DNA of 64,000 bases from Streptomyces sp. SDr-06 (GTDB taxonomy: Bacteria > Actinomycetota > Actinomycetes > Streptomycetales > Streptomycetaceae): assembly GCF_003324565.1 (NCBI RefSeq), contig NZ_QOLA01000006.1, positions 186,001 through 250,000 of the forward strand, given 5' to 3'. The translations under genes and the position numbers were made by a program. The notes under the pieces were generated by a model. That model saw only the letters and a program-made list of their open reading frames with translations, made no database searches and was not told the DNA's origin. Each line of letters begins with the position of its first letter. Within the stretch, counting starts at the first letter, position 1. This document shows positions 1-8,506 of this stretch, piece after piece.

Positions 1-1385
1 TCGCCCGTGTCCAGGGCGAGGAAGCGCGGCGCCGACTTGCGCCGACGCGGCTCCATGCGCAGCACCTCTCCGGTGACGGTGCGCGGAACACGCCGCTCCA
101 GGACCGCGAGGGCCAGGTAATACGCGGTCAGCGCGCCGAAGCAGACGATCAGGGCCGTCTCGATCGGCAGCGGCCCGTCCATGGCGTCGTCGAGCCAGGC
201 GTGGGAACCGGCGAAGTTGCCGGGCATCATCGCCAGGAAGCCCACGAACAGCGTCCAGCGACCGAAGCGTCCGGCGACCGCCACCCCGAGCAGGGCGGTG
301 CCCACCCAGCCGGCGCTGAGCAGCAGGCCGGGTCGGCGCAGCGAGTGGTCCGCGTCGGCACCGTCAGTGACGGCCCAGTCCGGCTGGCGCAGCACCGCGA
401 AGAGGCAGAGACCCGCGGCCACCACGCCTGCGGCACAGGCGAGTTGCAGCAGTCGGGGCGTGGTGGCGCCGAAGCCGGGGCGCAGCCGCGGGTAGCGGAT
501 CCTGACCGGACGCCAGGTGCCGCCGTAGGAGGACCAGACCCGGCGCTTGTCGCCGGCGTCGAACCCGAGCAGGCGACCGGCGCGGCTGGTGACTCCGAGA
601 GCCGTCCCGTATGCGAGGTAGCGGTCCCACACCGTGACCGCCGCCGGGGACAGCTGCGCGAACTCCTCGTGGGCGCGCAGCCAGGACTGGACCCCGGCCC
701 AGTGCCCCGCGCGTTCGAGGCCGTGCGAGGTCGCCCGCTCCCCGAGCACACGGGCCAGCAGCCACATCAGCGCGACCGCCGGAACGCAGCCGACTACCAC
801 GGCGCCGCGAATGCCGTGTCCACCGGCAACGACGGCCACCGCGAACAGCACACCGGGGGCGAAGGCGGTCCCATAGAACGCGCCCGCGAGCAGGCGCGCG
901 AAGCGGGGCCGGGACAGCCCGCGCTGCCGTGCCTCGGAGACGATCTCCTGGTGCAGCGCGCTGTTCCAGGACTTCGCGCTCTCTTCGGCACGGAAGGCGA
1001 TGGCCCCGATCGGAGCACCGGTCGCACCGGCCTGTTCGGCGACGCGGTCGAAGACCCGTCGCTCGTACGGTGTGAGGTCCTCCGTGTCCTTGCCGGTGAC
1101 GTGCACCGTGCTGCGGGCCGGGTCGTCGTCCGGCTGGCGCACCTCTATCAGGCCCCGGGCCGCGAGGTCCAGAAGGACGGCTGCGGCGGCGCGGTCGACG
1201 GACCGCCAACGGTTGGCCAGCAGTGCGACGACGCCGGGAGATTCCGGGTCGGGCCCGAACTCCTGGGTGGCGGGGCCGGTGTGCACGGTGCCGTTGCGCG
1301 TGGCTGCCAGGGCGAGCCCGAAGGCCGCGAGCCACAGCCCGATCAGACCCGCGCCGCCCCAGTACAGCTCTGCTGCGAAGCTCAC
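1..1385 (-). CDS. DUF2207-type membrane protein, C-terminus beyond the window
   Basis: Reading leftward from a GTG at 1385, an open frame runs off the left edge (about 461 codons visible). The GTG overlaps the LemA stop codon (GTGA), which indicates translational coupling. The protein has an N-terminal hydrophobic segment (about residues 8-28), then a stretch ending DRAAAAVLLDLAARGLIEV, which resembles the winged-helix-like part of DUF2207 proteins. At least five more hydrophobic segments follow towards the visible end. DUF2207 proteins commonly sit next to LemA and are membrane proteins of unknown biochemical role. The start and operon link are well supported. The family call rests on the motif and neighbour. 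Confidence 0.75.
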   Translation of the reverse strand, partial: MSFAAELYWGGAGLIGLWLAAFGLALAATRNGTVHTGPATQEFGPDPESPGVVALLANRWRSVDRAAAAVLLDLAARGLIEVRQPDDDPARSTVHVTGKDTEDLTPYERRVFDRVAEQAGATGAPIGAIAFRAEESAKSWNSALHQEIVSEARQRGLSRPRFARLLAGAFYGTAFAPGVLFAVAVVAGGHGIRGAVVVGCVPAVALMWLLARVLGERATSHGLERAGHWAGVQSWLRAHEEFAQLSPAAVTVWDRYLAYGTALGVTSRAGRLLGFDAGDKRRVWSSYGGTWRPVRIRYPRLRPGFGATTPRLLQLACAAGVVAAGLCLFAVLRQPDWAVTDGADADHSLRRPGLLLSAGWVGTALLGVAVAGRFGRWTLFVGFLAMMPGNFAGSHAWLDDAMDGPLPIETALIVCFGALTAYYLALAVLERRVPRTVTGEVLRMEPRRRKSAPRFLALDTG

Positions 1386-1948
1386 GCGAACCTCACCCGC
1401 ACCACGTCCTGAGAAGCGGACCCCGCCTCGAAATACTCCCTGCGCGCATGAGCGCCGCCCAGACCGGCCACGACGTTGCCCGGGAAACTCTCCAGAGCGC
1501 TGTGATAGCTCTGCACGGCACTGTTGTAGAACTGCCGCGCATAAGCGATCTTGTCTTCCGCGGTGGTGAGTTCCTCCTGCAGTGTGGCGAAATGCCGGTC
1601 CGCCTTCAGCTGCGGATAGTTCTCGCCCAGCGCGATCAGCCTGCCGAGGGACGCGGTCAGCGCATCCTCGGCGGCCGCTTTGTCCATGACGCCGAGGTCG
1701 CCACCCGTGGCCGCTCCTCGCGCCGCGACGACGGCTTCGAACGTTCCCCGCTCGTGCGCGGCGTATCCGCGCGCACCCTCGACCAGATTCGGTATCAGCT
1801 CATGCCGACGCTTGAGCTGAACATCGATCTGCGCCCAGGACGCCTGCGTCTGATTCCGCAGTCGCACCAGCCGGTTGTACGTACTGACCAGCCACCATGC
1901 CAGTGTGGCTATGACCATGACGGTGACTGCTCCAACGATGACACCCAC
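1382..1948 (-). CDS. LemA family membrane-anchored protein
   Basis: The 188-residue product has one N-terminal transmembrane helix (about residues 3-20) followed by a helical domain with the LemA signature: RLVRLRNQ, then ASWAQIDVQLKRRHELIPNLV and GYAAHE. I chose the GTG at 1948 because a G-rich Shine-Dalgarno stretch lies just upstream and the length matches the usual 180-190 residues. An upstream ATG at 2059 is in frame but adds an atypical extension. LemA proteins have an extracytoplasmic-type helical bundle of uncertain function. The gene is followed directly by the DUF2207 gene, a pairing often seen in bacteria, so the two products probably act together at the membrane. Confidence 0.88.
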   Translation of the reverse strand: MGVIVGAVTVMVIATLAWWLVSTYNRLVRLRNQTQASWAQIDVQLKRRHELIPNLVEGARGYAAHERGTFEAVVAARGAATGGDLGVMDKAAAEDALTASLGRLIALGENYPQLKADRHFATLQEELTTAEDKIAYARQFYNSAVQSYHSALESFPGNVVAGLGGAHARREYFEAGSASQDVVRVRFA

Positions 1949-2537
1949 GGTGTCGCCCCCCAAAAAAATTAGCGATCGTAGATCGGCCCCCCGGCCGAAC
2001 TTGGAGATGATAAGCCCCCATCGGGAAGCCGACCGACAAAGAAGGCGAGAGGCACCCACAGGGGCCGGGCCATAGCTGGCTCGGGGATCGCCCCAACTGC
2101 TCGGTTCTCAAGGGCCTTGGGCCCGCACCCTGCCGTGGTCCAGCAAATCAAGGGGTGAGCCACCGACACCCTCGCCTGACCGTGCCCCTCCACGTTCGGT
2201 GCCGCCGGACCGGTCGCTCGCGCATCCGCAGAGGAAACCGTGAGTCCAGGGCGCATCAATATCTGCCCCCGCGAAGTGAGAATTAGCCGTGGAGCGCAGT
2301 GAATATTACGTACCCGACACGCAGGACGAAGTTATTCGCCGCGCACGGCCGGTCGCACCGTGCTACTGTCGATCTCAGTTGCAGTTGTGGTTCCCAAATC
2401 TTGCAAGAATTCCCACCCCCGTTAATTCCGGTGGCGATTCTTTCTGGCTCCGGTTGTTTCCCGGCAAGGGTGATCATCACGGCGACACGGGGTGCACGCA
2501 GTGTGCGCTTCGAGCACCGCCCTCAAGGAGAAATAAC
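1949..2537. other. Intergenic region upstream of lemA and csp
   Basis: This divergent spacer carries no convincing gene. A leftward open frame at 1969-2259 lacks a ribosome binding site and recognisable features. The right half (about 2280-2530) is clearly less GC-rich than its surroundings and forms a long untranslated leader for the cold-shock gene, as is common for csp transcripts. Confidence 0.5.
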
Positions 2538-2741
2538 ATGGCTTCCGGAACTGTGAAGTGGTTCAACGCGGAAAAGGGCTTCGGCTTCATCGAGCAGGAC
2601 GGCGGCGGCGCTGACGTGTTCGCCCACTACTCGAACATCGCCGCCCAGGGCTTCCGTGAGCTGTCGGAGGGCCAGAAGGTCAGCTTCGACATCGCGCAGG
2701 GGCAGAAGGGCCCGACGGCCGAGAACATCGTTCCCGCCTGA
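2538..2741 (+). CDS. Cold-shock protein (CspA family)
   Basis: A 67-residue single cold-shock domain. The RNA-binding motifs are visible: KGFGFI (RNP1, residues 15-20) and DVFAHY (RNP2, about 30-35, where many homologues have DVFVHF). It starts [10 protein letters not shown] like other actinobacterial Csps. An AAGGAG ribosome binding site precedes the ATG. Csps bind single-stranded RNA and DNA and act as RNA chaperones in the cytoplasm. A perfect hairpin ends the gene and a DEAD-box RNA helicase follows on the same strand, so this is a cold or RNA-structure response module. Confidence 0.97.
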   Translation: MASGTVKWFNAEKGFGFIEQDGGGADVFAHYSNIAAQGFRELSEGQKVSFDIAQGQKGPTAENIVPA

Positions 2742-2760
2742 CGTCGGCACACACTTCGCA

Positions 2761-2794
2761 GCTGGGGCCCGCACCTTGGGGTGCGGGCCCCAGC
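2761..2794 (+). terminator. Hairpin terminator of the csp gene
   Basis: Perfect 15-bp inverted repeat: left arm 2761-2775 (GCTGGGGCCCGCACC), loop TTGG, right arm 2780-2794. It lies 20 bases after the csp stop codon. There is no U-tract, as usual for Streptomyces terminators. Confidence 0.88.
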
Positions 2795-3078
2795 TCGCTG
2801 CGTTTCAGGGACTGTGCGGCCCGTTCTCAAGGAACGCCCCGGACTCCGGAACGAATATCCGTCGGACACTCCGCCCGGACAAGCAGCTCATCCGCGACTG
2901 ACTCATCGCAGGAATCGCCGTCACACAGATCCGCGAAACCTGCCGCGCGCAATACTTCGCCGCCCTGGTTTCTCATCTGCTTCGGCTCCGATTCCCTCCG
3001 GCTCGTTCTTGCAATTCTCCCCGCTGCTCGTTTGCTGCGAGAATTCCTTGATACGTGCCACGTCAAGGAAGGCTCCAC
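2795..3078 (+). other. Long leader of the DEAD-box helicase gene
   Basis: About 280 bases between the csp terminator and the helicase start, with no supported gene. Several short A/T-richer stretches (2910-3060) suggest a promoter and long structured leader, but I cannot place promoter elements firmly. Confidence 0.4.
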
Positions 3079-4572
3079 TTGAACCGCACGCGCACGAACG
3101 ACCGCTTCGCCCGCACTCGCGCCGGAAATCCGAGCACGCCGCAGGGCGGAAGCCGCACCGGCTCGCAGCGCCGTTCAGGCCACGGCTCCCGACAGTCCGG
3201 GCCGCAGGGCGAGTTCGCACTGCCGAAGACGGTCACCCCTGCGCTGCCTGCCGTGGAGGCGTTCGCCCAGCTCGACATGCCGGCACAGTTGCTGAGCGCG
3301 CTCGGCCACGAGGGCGTCACCGTACCCTTCCCGATCCAGGCCGCGACCCTGCCCAACTCGCTCGCGGGCCGCGATGTTCTCGGCCGTGGGCGCACCGGCT
3401 CGGGCAAGACGCTCGCCTTCGGCCTGGCACTGCTGGCCCGTACGGCCGGTCGACGTGCCGAAGCGCGGCAGCCGCTGGCCCTCGTGCTGGTGCCGACCCG
3501 CGAGTTGGCACAGCAGGTCACCGACGCCCTCACTCCATACGCCCGCTCCGTGAGGCTGCGGCTGGCCACCGTGGTCGGCGGGATGTCGATCGGCAAGCAG
3601 GCCGGTGCGCTGCGTACCGGGGCGGAGGTCGTCGTCGCCACGCCGGGCCGTCTCAAGGATCTCATCGACCGGGGCGACTGCCGCCTGGACCAGGTCGCCG
3701 TCACCGTCCTCGACGAGGCCGACCAGATGACCGACCTGGGCTTCATGCCCCAGGTCACCGAGCTGCTCGACCAGGTGCGCCGGGACGGTCAACGGATGCT
3801 GTTCTCCGCCACGTTGGACCGCAACGTCGACCGGCTGGTCCGTCGCTATCTGACCGACCCGGTCGTCCACTCCGTCGACCCGTCCGCCGGCGCGGTGACC
3901 ACCATGGAGCACCACGTGCTCCACGTGCACGGTGCGGACAAGCACCGCACGACCACCGAGATCGCCGCCCGCGACGGCCGGGTGATCATGTTCCTGGACA
4001 CCAAGCACGCCGTGGACCGCCTGACCGAGCACCTGCTGAACAGCGGCGTCCGGGCCGCCGCGCTGCATGGCGGCAAGTCCCAGCCGCAGCGCACCCGGAC
4101 CTTGTCCCGCTTCAAGTCCGGGCACGTGACGGTGCTGGTGGCGACCAATGTCGCGGCGCGCGGCATCCACGTCGACAACCTCGACCTCGTCGTGAACGTC
4201 GATCCGCCCACCGATCACAAGGACTACCTGCACCGGGGCGGCCGCACGGCCCGCGCGGGCGAGTCCGGCAGCGTCGTCACGCTGGTGACGCCCAACCAGC
4301 GCCGCGAGATGAGCCGGCTGATGACCGCGGCCGGTATCACCCCGCGGACCACCCAGGTCCGCTCGGGCGAAGCCGAACTGATCCGCATCACCGGCGCGCA
4401 GGCCCCCTCGGGGATCCCGGTCACCATCACCGCGCCCGCTTCGGAGCGTCCCCGGCGCAGCACCTCCGCCACGTCCCGCGGGCGCCGTGGCCGCGCGGGT
4501 CGGGGCCGCACCACCGGCGACGAGGCACGCCGGACGGCACAGCGCCCGCCCACCGTCACCCCGGCCCTCTAG
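3079..4572 (+). CDS. DEAD-box ATP-dependent RNA helicase
   Basis: Uses ATP to unwind or remodel RNA, probably in cold adaptation given the upstream csp gene. From the TTG at 3079 (preceded by AAGGAAGG at good spacing) it is 497 residues. Visible motifs are GRTGSGKT (Walker A, 103-110), PTRELAQQ, DEAD (212-215), SAT (243-245) and HRGGRTARAG (385-394). A basic, low-complexity N-terminus and an Arg/Gly-rich tail (about 450-490) probably add RNA affinity. An ATG at 3055 is in frame but lies upstream of the ribosome binding site, so I prefer the TTG. Two small genes follow on the same strand. Confidence 0.95.
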   Translation: MNRTRTNDRFARTRAGNPSTPQGGSRTGSQRRSGHGSRQSGPQGEFALPKTVTPALPAVEAFAQLDMPAQLLSALGHEGVTVPFPIQAATLPNSLAGRDVLGRGRTGSGKTLAFGLALLARTAGRRAEARQPLALVLVPTRELAQQVTDALTPYARSVRLRLATVVGGMSIGKQAGALRTGAEVVVATPGRLKDLIDRGDCRLDQVAVTVLDEADQMTDLGFMPQVTELLDQVRRDGQRMLFSATLDRNVDRLVRRYLTDPVVHSVDPSAGAVTTMEHHVLHVHGADKHRTTTEIAARDGRVIMFLDTKHAVDRLTEHLLNSGVRAAALHGGKSQPQRTRTLSRFKSGHVTVLVATNVAARGIHVDNLDLVVNVDPPTDHKDYLHRGGRTARAGESGSVVTLVTPNQRREMSRLMTAAGITPRTTQVRSGEAELIRITGAQAPSGIPVTITAPASERPRRSTSATSRGRRGRAGRGRTTGDEARRTAQRPPTVTPAL

Positions 4573-4653
4573 CGCTGCGTCGGACCAGCCCGCGGTGTCG
4601 GGTCCGTTCGTGGTGAACGAAAGAACTCGCTTTTATCCCGTGGGAGGCATCCT

Positions 4654-5037
4654 TTGACACCGGTTCAGCCTCGCCAACGCCCCGCGCACGCCCTCCGCTT
4701 GGCTGCGACCAGGACCGGGGCCCGGCATCGGTGCCGACCGCAGGTCTGGGACGGCATGGCCGGTGCTCGTGTCGGGTTCCCGCGGGTGTGCGATCGGGAC
4801 GAGCAGGTCGCGGGCCCCAGCACCCAGGCCCGGCTCGTCGCCGTCCGCGACAGCTCTGTCTCCGCGGACCGTCTGCGGTTGCGGGACGTCCTCGGCGGCG
4901 AGGAATCGTACGCCGTACCCATCACCACCTCTGGGCCCGGCGCCGCACGTGCGACGAGCCTGCCGCAGCCCGGCGCCCCCTCCGCGGTGGCAGGCACGCG
5001 CGGGCCCGGCCCGGGCGCTCTCGCGCTGTCCCGGTGA
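4654..5037 (+). CDS. Small hypothetical protein in the csp-helicase module
   Basis: A 127-residue open frame starting at TTG 4654, preceded by GGGAGGCATCC. The next gene has a similar leader (GAGGCATC), which favours real translation of both. The protein is Arg/Ala/Gly-rich with no transmembrane segment and no family I recognise. The middle part (about residues 30-80) has a balanced composition, while the C-terminus is low-complexity. Codon bias is only moderately GC3-rich, so the gene could be degenerating or spurious. Confidence 0.4.
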   Translation: MTPVQPRQRPAHALRLAATRTGARHRCRPQVWDGMAGARVGFPRVCDRDEQVAGPSTQARLVAVRDSSVSADRLRLRDVLGGEESYAVPITTSGPGAARATSLPQPGAPSAVAGTRGPGPGALALSR

Positions 5038-5102
5038 TCGACCAGGGCCCCGCCCGAACTCCCTCCCCGTTCCCAGTGACCTTTCTTCCCCTGTGAGGCA
5101 TC

Positions 5103-5423
5103 ATGCGCTGCGTCATCGCCCGGTTCCCGTTCGACCTCACCAAGAGCGGGGTGCTGACCTCGATGAAGGGCGTGAAGCCGGAGGCCGTCACGGGTGCGTC
5201 CGTGCTGATCGGCCGCCGCCACTACCCCGTCAAGCAAGTGGGCGAGGTCATCACCCGTCAGGATCGCCGCGACTTCACCGCCGCCGAGGTGACCCGGGCC
5301 ATGACGCGGCTCGGCTTCACCTGCCGAAGCGGTCAGGAGGCCGTGGCCGCCCCCTCGTACGGCCTGACGCCACTCGAGGCGGCCTCGGCCCTGCTGGGCA
5401 GTCCCAGCTCGCTCGGGATGTGA
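5103..5423 (+). CDS. Conserved-looking small protein next to csp-helicase genes
   Basis: A 106-residue basic cytoplasmic protein starting at ATG 5103 after a GAGG-type ribosome binding site. It begins MRCVIARFPFDLTKSGV and has a compact predicted alpha/beta composition without signal peptide or membrane segment. I recognise the type as an actinobacterial hypothetical protein found downstream of cold-shock and DEAD-box genes, but no biochemical role is known to me. Same-strand order after the helicase suggests a shared role in RNA metabolism or the cold response. It ends before a very strong terminator. Confidence 0.75.
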   Translation: MRCVIARFPFDLTKSGVLTSMKGVKPEAVTGASVLIGRRHYPVKQVGEVITRQDRRDFTAAEVTRAMTRLGFTCRSGQEAVAAPSYGLTPLEAASALLGSPSSLGM

Positions 5424-5451
5424 CGAAGACCGCCGGAGGCTGAACCGCCGG

Positions 5452-5503
5452 ACAACGATGAGGGGCCCTGCCGACGCGCGTCGGCAGGGCCCCTCATCGT
5501 TGT
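5452..5503. terminator. Bidirectional terminator with 25-bp perfect stem
   Basis: Left arm 5452-5476 and right arm 5479-5503 are perfect reverse complements around a CG centre, one of the longest perfect palindromes in the window. It sits between convergent genes (5103-5423 rightward, 5574-5948 leftward) and can serve both. Confidence 0.9.
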
Positions 5504-5573
5504 CGTCGTCCAATCGTTCCGGCCGACCGGCCGCGTCCCTCAAGTCGGGGCCCCCGCCGGTCCTCAGGGGGTC

Positions 5574-5948
5574 TCAGCTGTCGGAATACCGGAAGTCGCC
5601 CACCGTCCAGGCGCTGACGTCCTTGATGGCCACGCGGTACATCCCGCCGGTCTCGGGGATGCCGATGTTGCCCTGGAGGATCCGGGCGAGATGGAAGTGG
5701 AGATGGGTGGGCGCCTCGCCACACCCGGCCCGGTCCCGGGGCCCGTCCTCGATGAAGACCTCCGAGAAGGAGTCGAGGTCGTCCGAGTCCTTGAGTACCT
5801 CCGAGACCCGCTCCCTCCACACGGCTTCGGGAGCCAGTCGGCCGGTGATGACAGCACCACCGACAACAACGGTCAGCGACATCCGATTGCTCTGCGCGGA
5901 CTCCACCATGGCGGAGATACCGACGAGCAGCTCGTCAGGGTTCGACAT
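5574..5948 (-). CDS. Possible GvpU-like gas vesicle accessory protein
   Basis: A 124-residue cytoplasmic protein, start ATG 5948 (MSNPDELLVGI). The central part, VVVGGAVITGRL, followed by a THLHFHLARI segment, resembles Streptomyces proteins annotated as GvpU, an accessory protein whose role in gas vesicles is not well defined. No gvpA/J/L or other gas vesicle gene is nearby, so if the family is right this is an orphan copy. The call rests on remembered resemblance and should be treated as tentative. The gene is solitary and shares the 25-bp terminator with the upstream module. Confidence 0.5.
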   Translation of the reverse strand: MSNPDELLVGISAMVESAQSNRMSLTVVVGGAVITGRLAPEAVWRERVSEVLKDSDDLDSFSEVFIEDGPRDRAGCGEAPTHLHFHLARILQGNIGIPETGGMYRVAIKDVSAWTVGDFRYSDS

Positions 5949-6374
5949 GGGAGCCGATTCTATCCAGCGGCCGCTCCCGCTTCCCACCCCAGAGGTGGCC
6001 CCAGGACGACCGGACCCTCCCCCGTCACAAAATCTATGTTTGCCAGAGTAGACATTGACTTGACACGTGGCTAGGGTTTCTTCGTCGAGACAGTCAGAGA
6101 CGCCCGGCAGACATGAACTGGCGGGAGAGCACGACCAGTCCCCGTGGGCCGGCTTCACAGACAGACCGGTTCATCCAAGGACGGAGGGAGCAGACGCCAT
6201 CAGGATCGCCCGGCCGTAGAGGGTTCGGACCGGGTACGGCAAGGCCCCCGGAATGGAAGGTGGTCCCCGGTCACGCACTTTCGATCCCCCGACCCCCTGC
6301 CCCTTTCCGGGCCGGGCGGCGGAAACAGAAGGTCGGCGCGGCGATAGCGTCGGCAGATGGTGTTCAATTCCCTC
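5949..6374. other. Intergenic region between GvpU-like and MerR genes
   Basis: About 430 bases with no supported gene. A local A/T-richer patch at 6030-6065 lies about 100 bases upstream of the leftward gene and is the likeliest promoter area for it. Reading frames here look like chance in GC-rich DNA. Confidence 0.4.
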
Positions 6375-6406
6375 GGGGCCCTGGTGCCGTACGGCATCAG
6401 GGCCCC
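6375..6406 (+). promoter_or_regulatory. Hairpin just upstream of the MerR gene
   Basis: GGGGCCCTGGTGCCGT pairs with ACGGCATCAGGGCCCC with one G-U pair, forming a 32-base palindrome that ends 28 bases before the MerR ATG. It could be the terminator of an unseen upstream transcript or an attenuator in the merR leader. Confidence 0.55.
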
Positions 6407-6434
6407 TCGACGCGTTGCAGAACAACGAGGTGAC

Positions 6435-6779
6435 ATGACAGCAGATAATCCATTGAGCGGTCGTCTGGATGACGACGACTACCCGGCCTACACGATGGGC
6501 CGAGCCGCCGAGATGCTCGGAACCACTCCGGGGTTCCTTCGAGCCATCGGCGAGGCGCGGCTCATCACACCGCTCCGGTCCGAGGGCGGACACCGGCGCT
6601 ACTCCCGCTACCAGCTCCGGATCGCCGCGCGCGCCCGCGAACTGGTGGACCGGGGGACCCCGGTCGAAGCCGCCTGCCGGATCGTCATCCTCGAGGACCA
6701 ACTCGAGGAAGCGCAGCGCCTCAATGCCGAGTACCGCCGCAAGGCGAAGCAGACGTCGGAGGGTCCCGGTTCCGCCTGA
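6435..6779 (+). CDS. MerR-family helix-turn-helix regulator
   Basis: A 114-residue DNA-binding protein starting at ATG 6435 (MTADNPLSG), after a GAGG site. The MerR-like wing-helix region is YTMGRAAEMLGTTPGFLRAI, then LRSEGGHRRYSRYQLRIAARA (about residues 18-62). A short dimerisation helix follows (VILEDQLEEAQRLNAEYRR). There is no effector-binding domain, so it resembles HspR-type short MerR proteins. Its targets are unknown. It has no operon partner, and a hairpin in the leader may control it. Confidence 0.88.
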   Translation: MTADNPLSGRLDDDDYPAYTMGRAAEMLGTTPGFLRAIGEARLITPLRSEGGHRRYSRYQLRIAARARELVDRGTPVEAACRIVILEDQLEEAQRLNAEYRRKAKQTSEGPGSA

Positions 6780-7231
6780 GTACGTCGGCCGGGCCGGCCA
6801 GTGCACGCGAAGCGAACACCGGGCCCTCACCTGGGCCCGGCCCCGCTCACCCACCCATCGCCGCGAAATCCTCCCGCCGAAGAGCCGGTGCTTGGGGGGA
6901 GCAGGCGGGCCCGTGAGGCCGAGTGCGCTCAAGTCGGCTGCCACGCCGCGGGCGTGCCACATCACGGCTGAGCGTGTGAGTTTCCGGGTGCTGGACGGGC
7001 CCCGGCTGCCGCGCGACGCCGTCAACGTTCCACTCCTGCGGACGCGTTCGCGTCGTACGCGGAGCGCGGGCCGGAGGGTCCACATGCCCACCGCGAAGGC
7101 GCCGGACCTGGGGGTGCCTGGCGCCCCGGCCCAGCCGCGCCCCTCTCCCGGACTTCAGCGCGAACCGGACCGGCCCCGGGCGCCGCGCCCCAGCAAGTCA
7201 GCCGGCCGCCGGGCGAATCACCCAAGAGTGG
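6780..7231. other. Intergenic region downstream of merR and rheA-like genes
   Basis: About 450 bases between convergent genes with no convincing coding sequence. Short leftward frames (6847-7083, 7022-7225) lack ribosome binding sites and recognisable content. I see no repeat or RNA gene in it. Confidence 0.4.
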
Positions 7232-7885
7232 TCAGCTCTTGCCCGCTTGCCCGGTGCCCGCGTTCGGGAGGGCGTCCAGGCGGGCGACGAGGTCCGGGTG
7301 CGTGTGGGTGAGGTAGGGCCGCGTCGCGTTCAGGGGAGGAATGAGGGTTGCCGGATCGTCATGGGCGAGGGCCGCGTCGAGTCGGCCGATCGGCGCGTGC
7401 GCGGCGGTGGGCAGATCGGTGAGAGCAGTGATCTGGGCGGCAAGACGCCGCAGGGAAGCGGCGTTGTCACGCGCCCAGGCCGCGACACCGCGCTCGGCGG
7501 CACGGCGCTCACGGGTGGCCTGAACCCGCTGCTCGCCCGTGCTCCCGGCGAGGCCGGGCCGGTTGCGCAGATACCGGCGCTCGGCCGCCTGGCGGCTGGC
7601 GACACCGAGGGGATGGGCGAGGTCGGCCCAGCTGGCCCCGGCGTCACGGGCCGTCTCGATCAGGCCGGTTTCCCATCCGGCGAGCTGCTCGCGGACCTGT
7701 CGCAGCAGCAGGAGCGAGGCCAGGGCCTGCTCGGGACCCGCGCCTGTTCCGGCGCCTCGGTCCGCGCCCTGCTGAGCCGCGCGAAGAGCGTGGTCGATGG
7801 TTTCCAGAGCTGCCGCAGCGGCGAGGAACGAGGCCGGGCTCTGAGCGTCGCCACTGCGGGAGGTGGGCTGGTCAGGGGCTGCCAT
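7232..7885 (-). CDS. rheA: RheA-like repressor of hsp18
   Basis: Divergent from hsp18. From ATG 7885 (GAAGG six bases upstream) it is 217 residues. Family knowledge: in Streptomyces albus RheA is a heat-sensing, autoregulated repressor of hsp18 that binds TGTCATC-N5-GATGACA, and that exact sequence lies between the two genes here. The protein is Ala/Arg-rich and helical, with a central helix-turn-helix-like stretch (DAGASWADLAHPLGVASRQA, about residues 89-108). Translation could begin at an upstream in-frame ATG (7939), but that start lies inside the operator, so 7885 is preferred. The symbol is given by context and operator, not by a sequence search. Confidence 0.7.
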   Translation of the reverse strand: MAAPDQPTSRSGDAQSPASFLAAAAALETIDHALRAAQQGADRGAGTGAGPEQALASLLLLRQVREQLAGWETGLIETARDAGASWADLAHPLGVASRQAAERRYLRNRPGLAGSTGEQRVQATRERRAAERGVAAWARDNAASLRRLAAQITALTDLPTAAHAPIGRLDAALAHDDPATLIPPLNATRPYLTHTHPDLVARLDALPNAGTGQAGKS

Positions 7886-7929
7886 GGGCACCTTCTTCGA
7901 GCCTGTCGTCGTGTCGACGACACCATGTT

Positions 7930-7948
7930 TGTCATCCATTGGATGACA
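7930..7948. promoter_or_regulatory. RheA operator TGTCATC-N5-GATGACA
   Basis: The sequence TGTCATC CATTG GATGACA matches exactly the inverted repeat published for RheA in Streptomyces albus. It lies between the rheA-like gene (start 7885) and hsp18 (start 8013), placed to control both promoters. Confidence 0.92.
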
Positions 7949-8012
7949 TGCTACAACGTTTGGTGTGACGCGCATTGGCAGGTACTGCCCGACCCCCTGG
8001 AGGTGTTTCACG

Positions 8013-8444
8013 ATGTTGATGCGCACCGACCCGTTCCGCGAGTTCGACCGGCTGACCCAGCAGCTGATGAGCCCCGGCACCTGGTCGAAGCCCGCCACGA
8101 TGGCGATGGACGCCTACCGCGAGGGTGACGAGTACGTCGTCGCGTTCGACCTCCCCGGCGTCAGCTCGGAGGCGATCGACATCGACGTCGAGCGGAACAT
8201 GCTGACCGTCAAGGCCGAGCGGCGCCCCGTGTCGAAGGCCGACGGCGTGCAGATGGAACTCTCCGAGCGGCCGATGGGTGTCTTCTCCCGCCAGCTCGTG
8301 CTGGCCGACACCCTCGACACCGAACGCATCCAGGCCGACTACGACGCGGGAGTCCTCGTCCTGCGGATCCCGATCGCCGAGCGTGCCAAGCCCCGCAAGA
8401 TCACCATCGGCACACAGTCCGCTCGCACGGAAATCCCCGGCTGA
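8013..8444 (+). CDS. hsp18: Hsp18/Hsp20 small heat-shock protein
   Basis: An ATP-independent chaperone that holds unfolding proteins. It is 143 residues from ATG 8013 (TGGAGGTG ribosome binding site). The alpha-crystallin domain spans about residues 34-134, including [17 protein letters not shown] and the C-terminal [11 protein letters not shown] motif, with an IxI-like RKITIG tail. It begins [17 protein letters not shown] like actinobacterial Hsp18. It is repressed through the operator 65 bases upstream and should be induced by heat. A hairpin terminator follows. Confidence 0.96.
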   Translation: MLMRTDPFREFDRLTQQLMSPGTWSKPATMAMDAYREGDEYVVAFDLPGVSSEAIDIDVERNMLTVKAERRPVSKADGVQMELSERPMGVFSRQLVLADTLDTERIQADYDAGVLVLRIPIAERAKPRKITIGTQSARTEIPG

Positions 8445-8468
8445 GCCGGAGCTGCTCGCCCCGGCCGC

Positions 8469-8506
8469 GCGGAGGGCTGAGTCACTCCTCTCCGACCGCC
8501 CTCCGC
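8469..8506 (+). terminator. Hairpin after hsp18
   Basis: Arms 8469-8477 (GCGGAGGGC) and 8498-8506 (GCCCTCCGC), a perfect 9-bp stem with a 20-base loop, starting 25 bases after the hsp18 stop. Confidence 0.65.

Noticed and set aside
1969-2259. Leftward 96-codon frame upstream of lemA
   Set aside because: No ribosome binding site or recognisable domain. It falls in a spacer with mixed composition.
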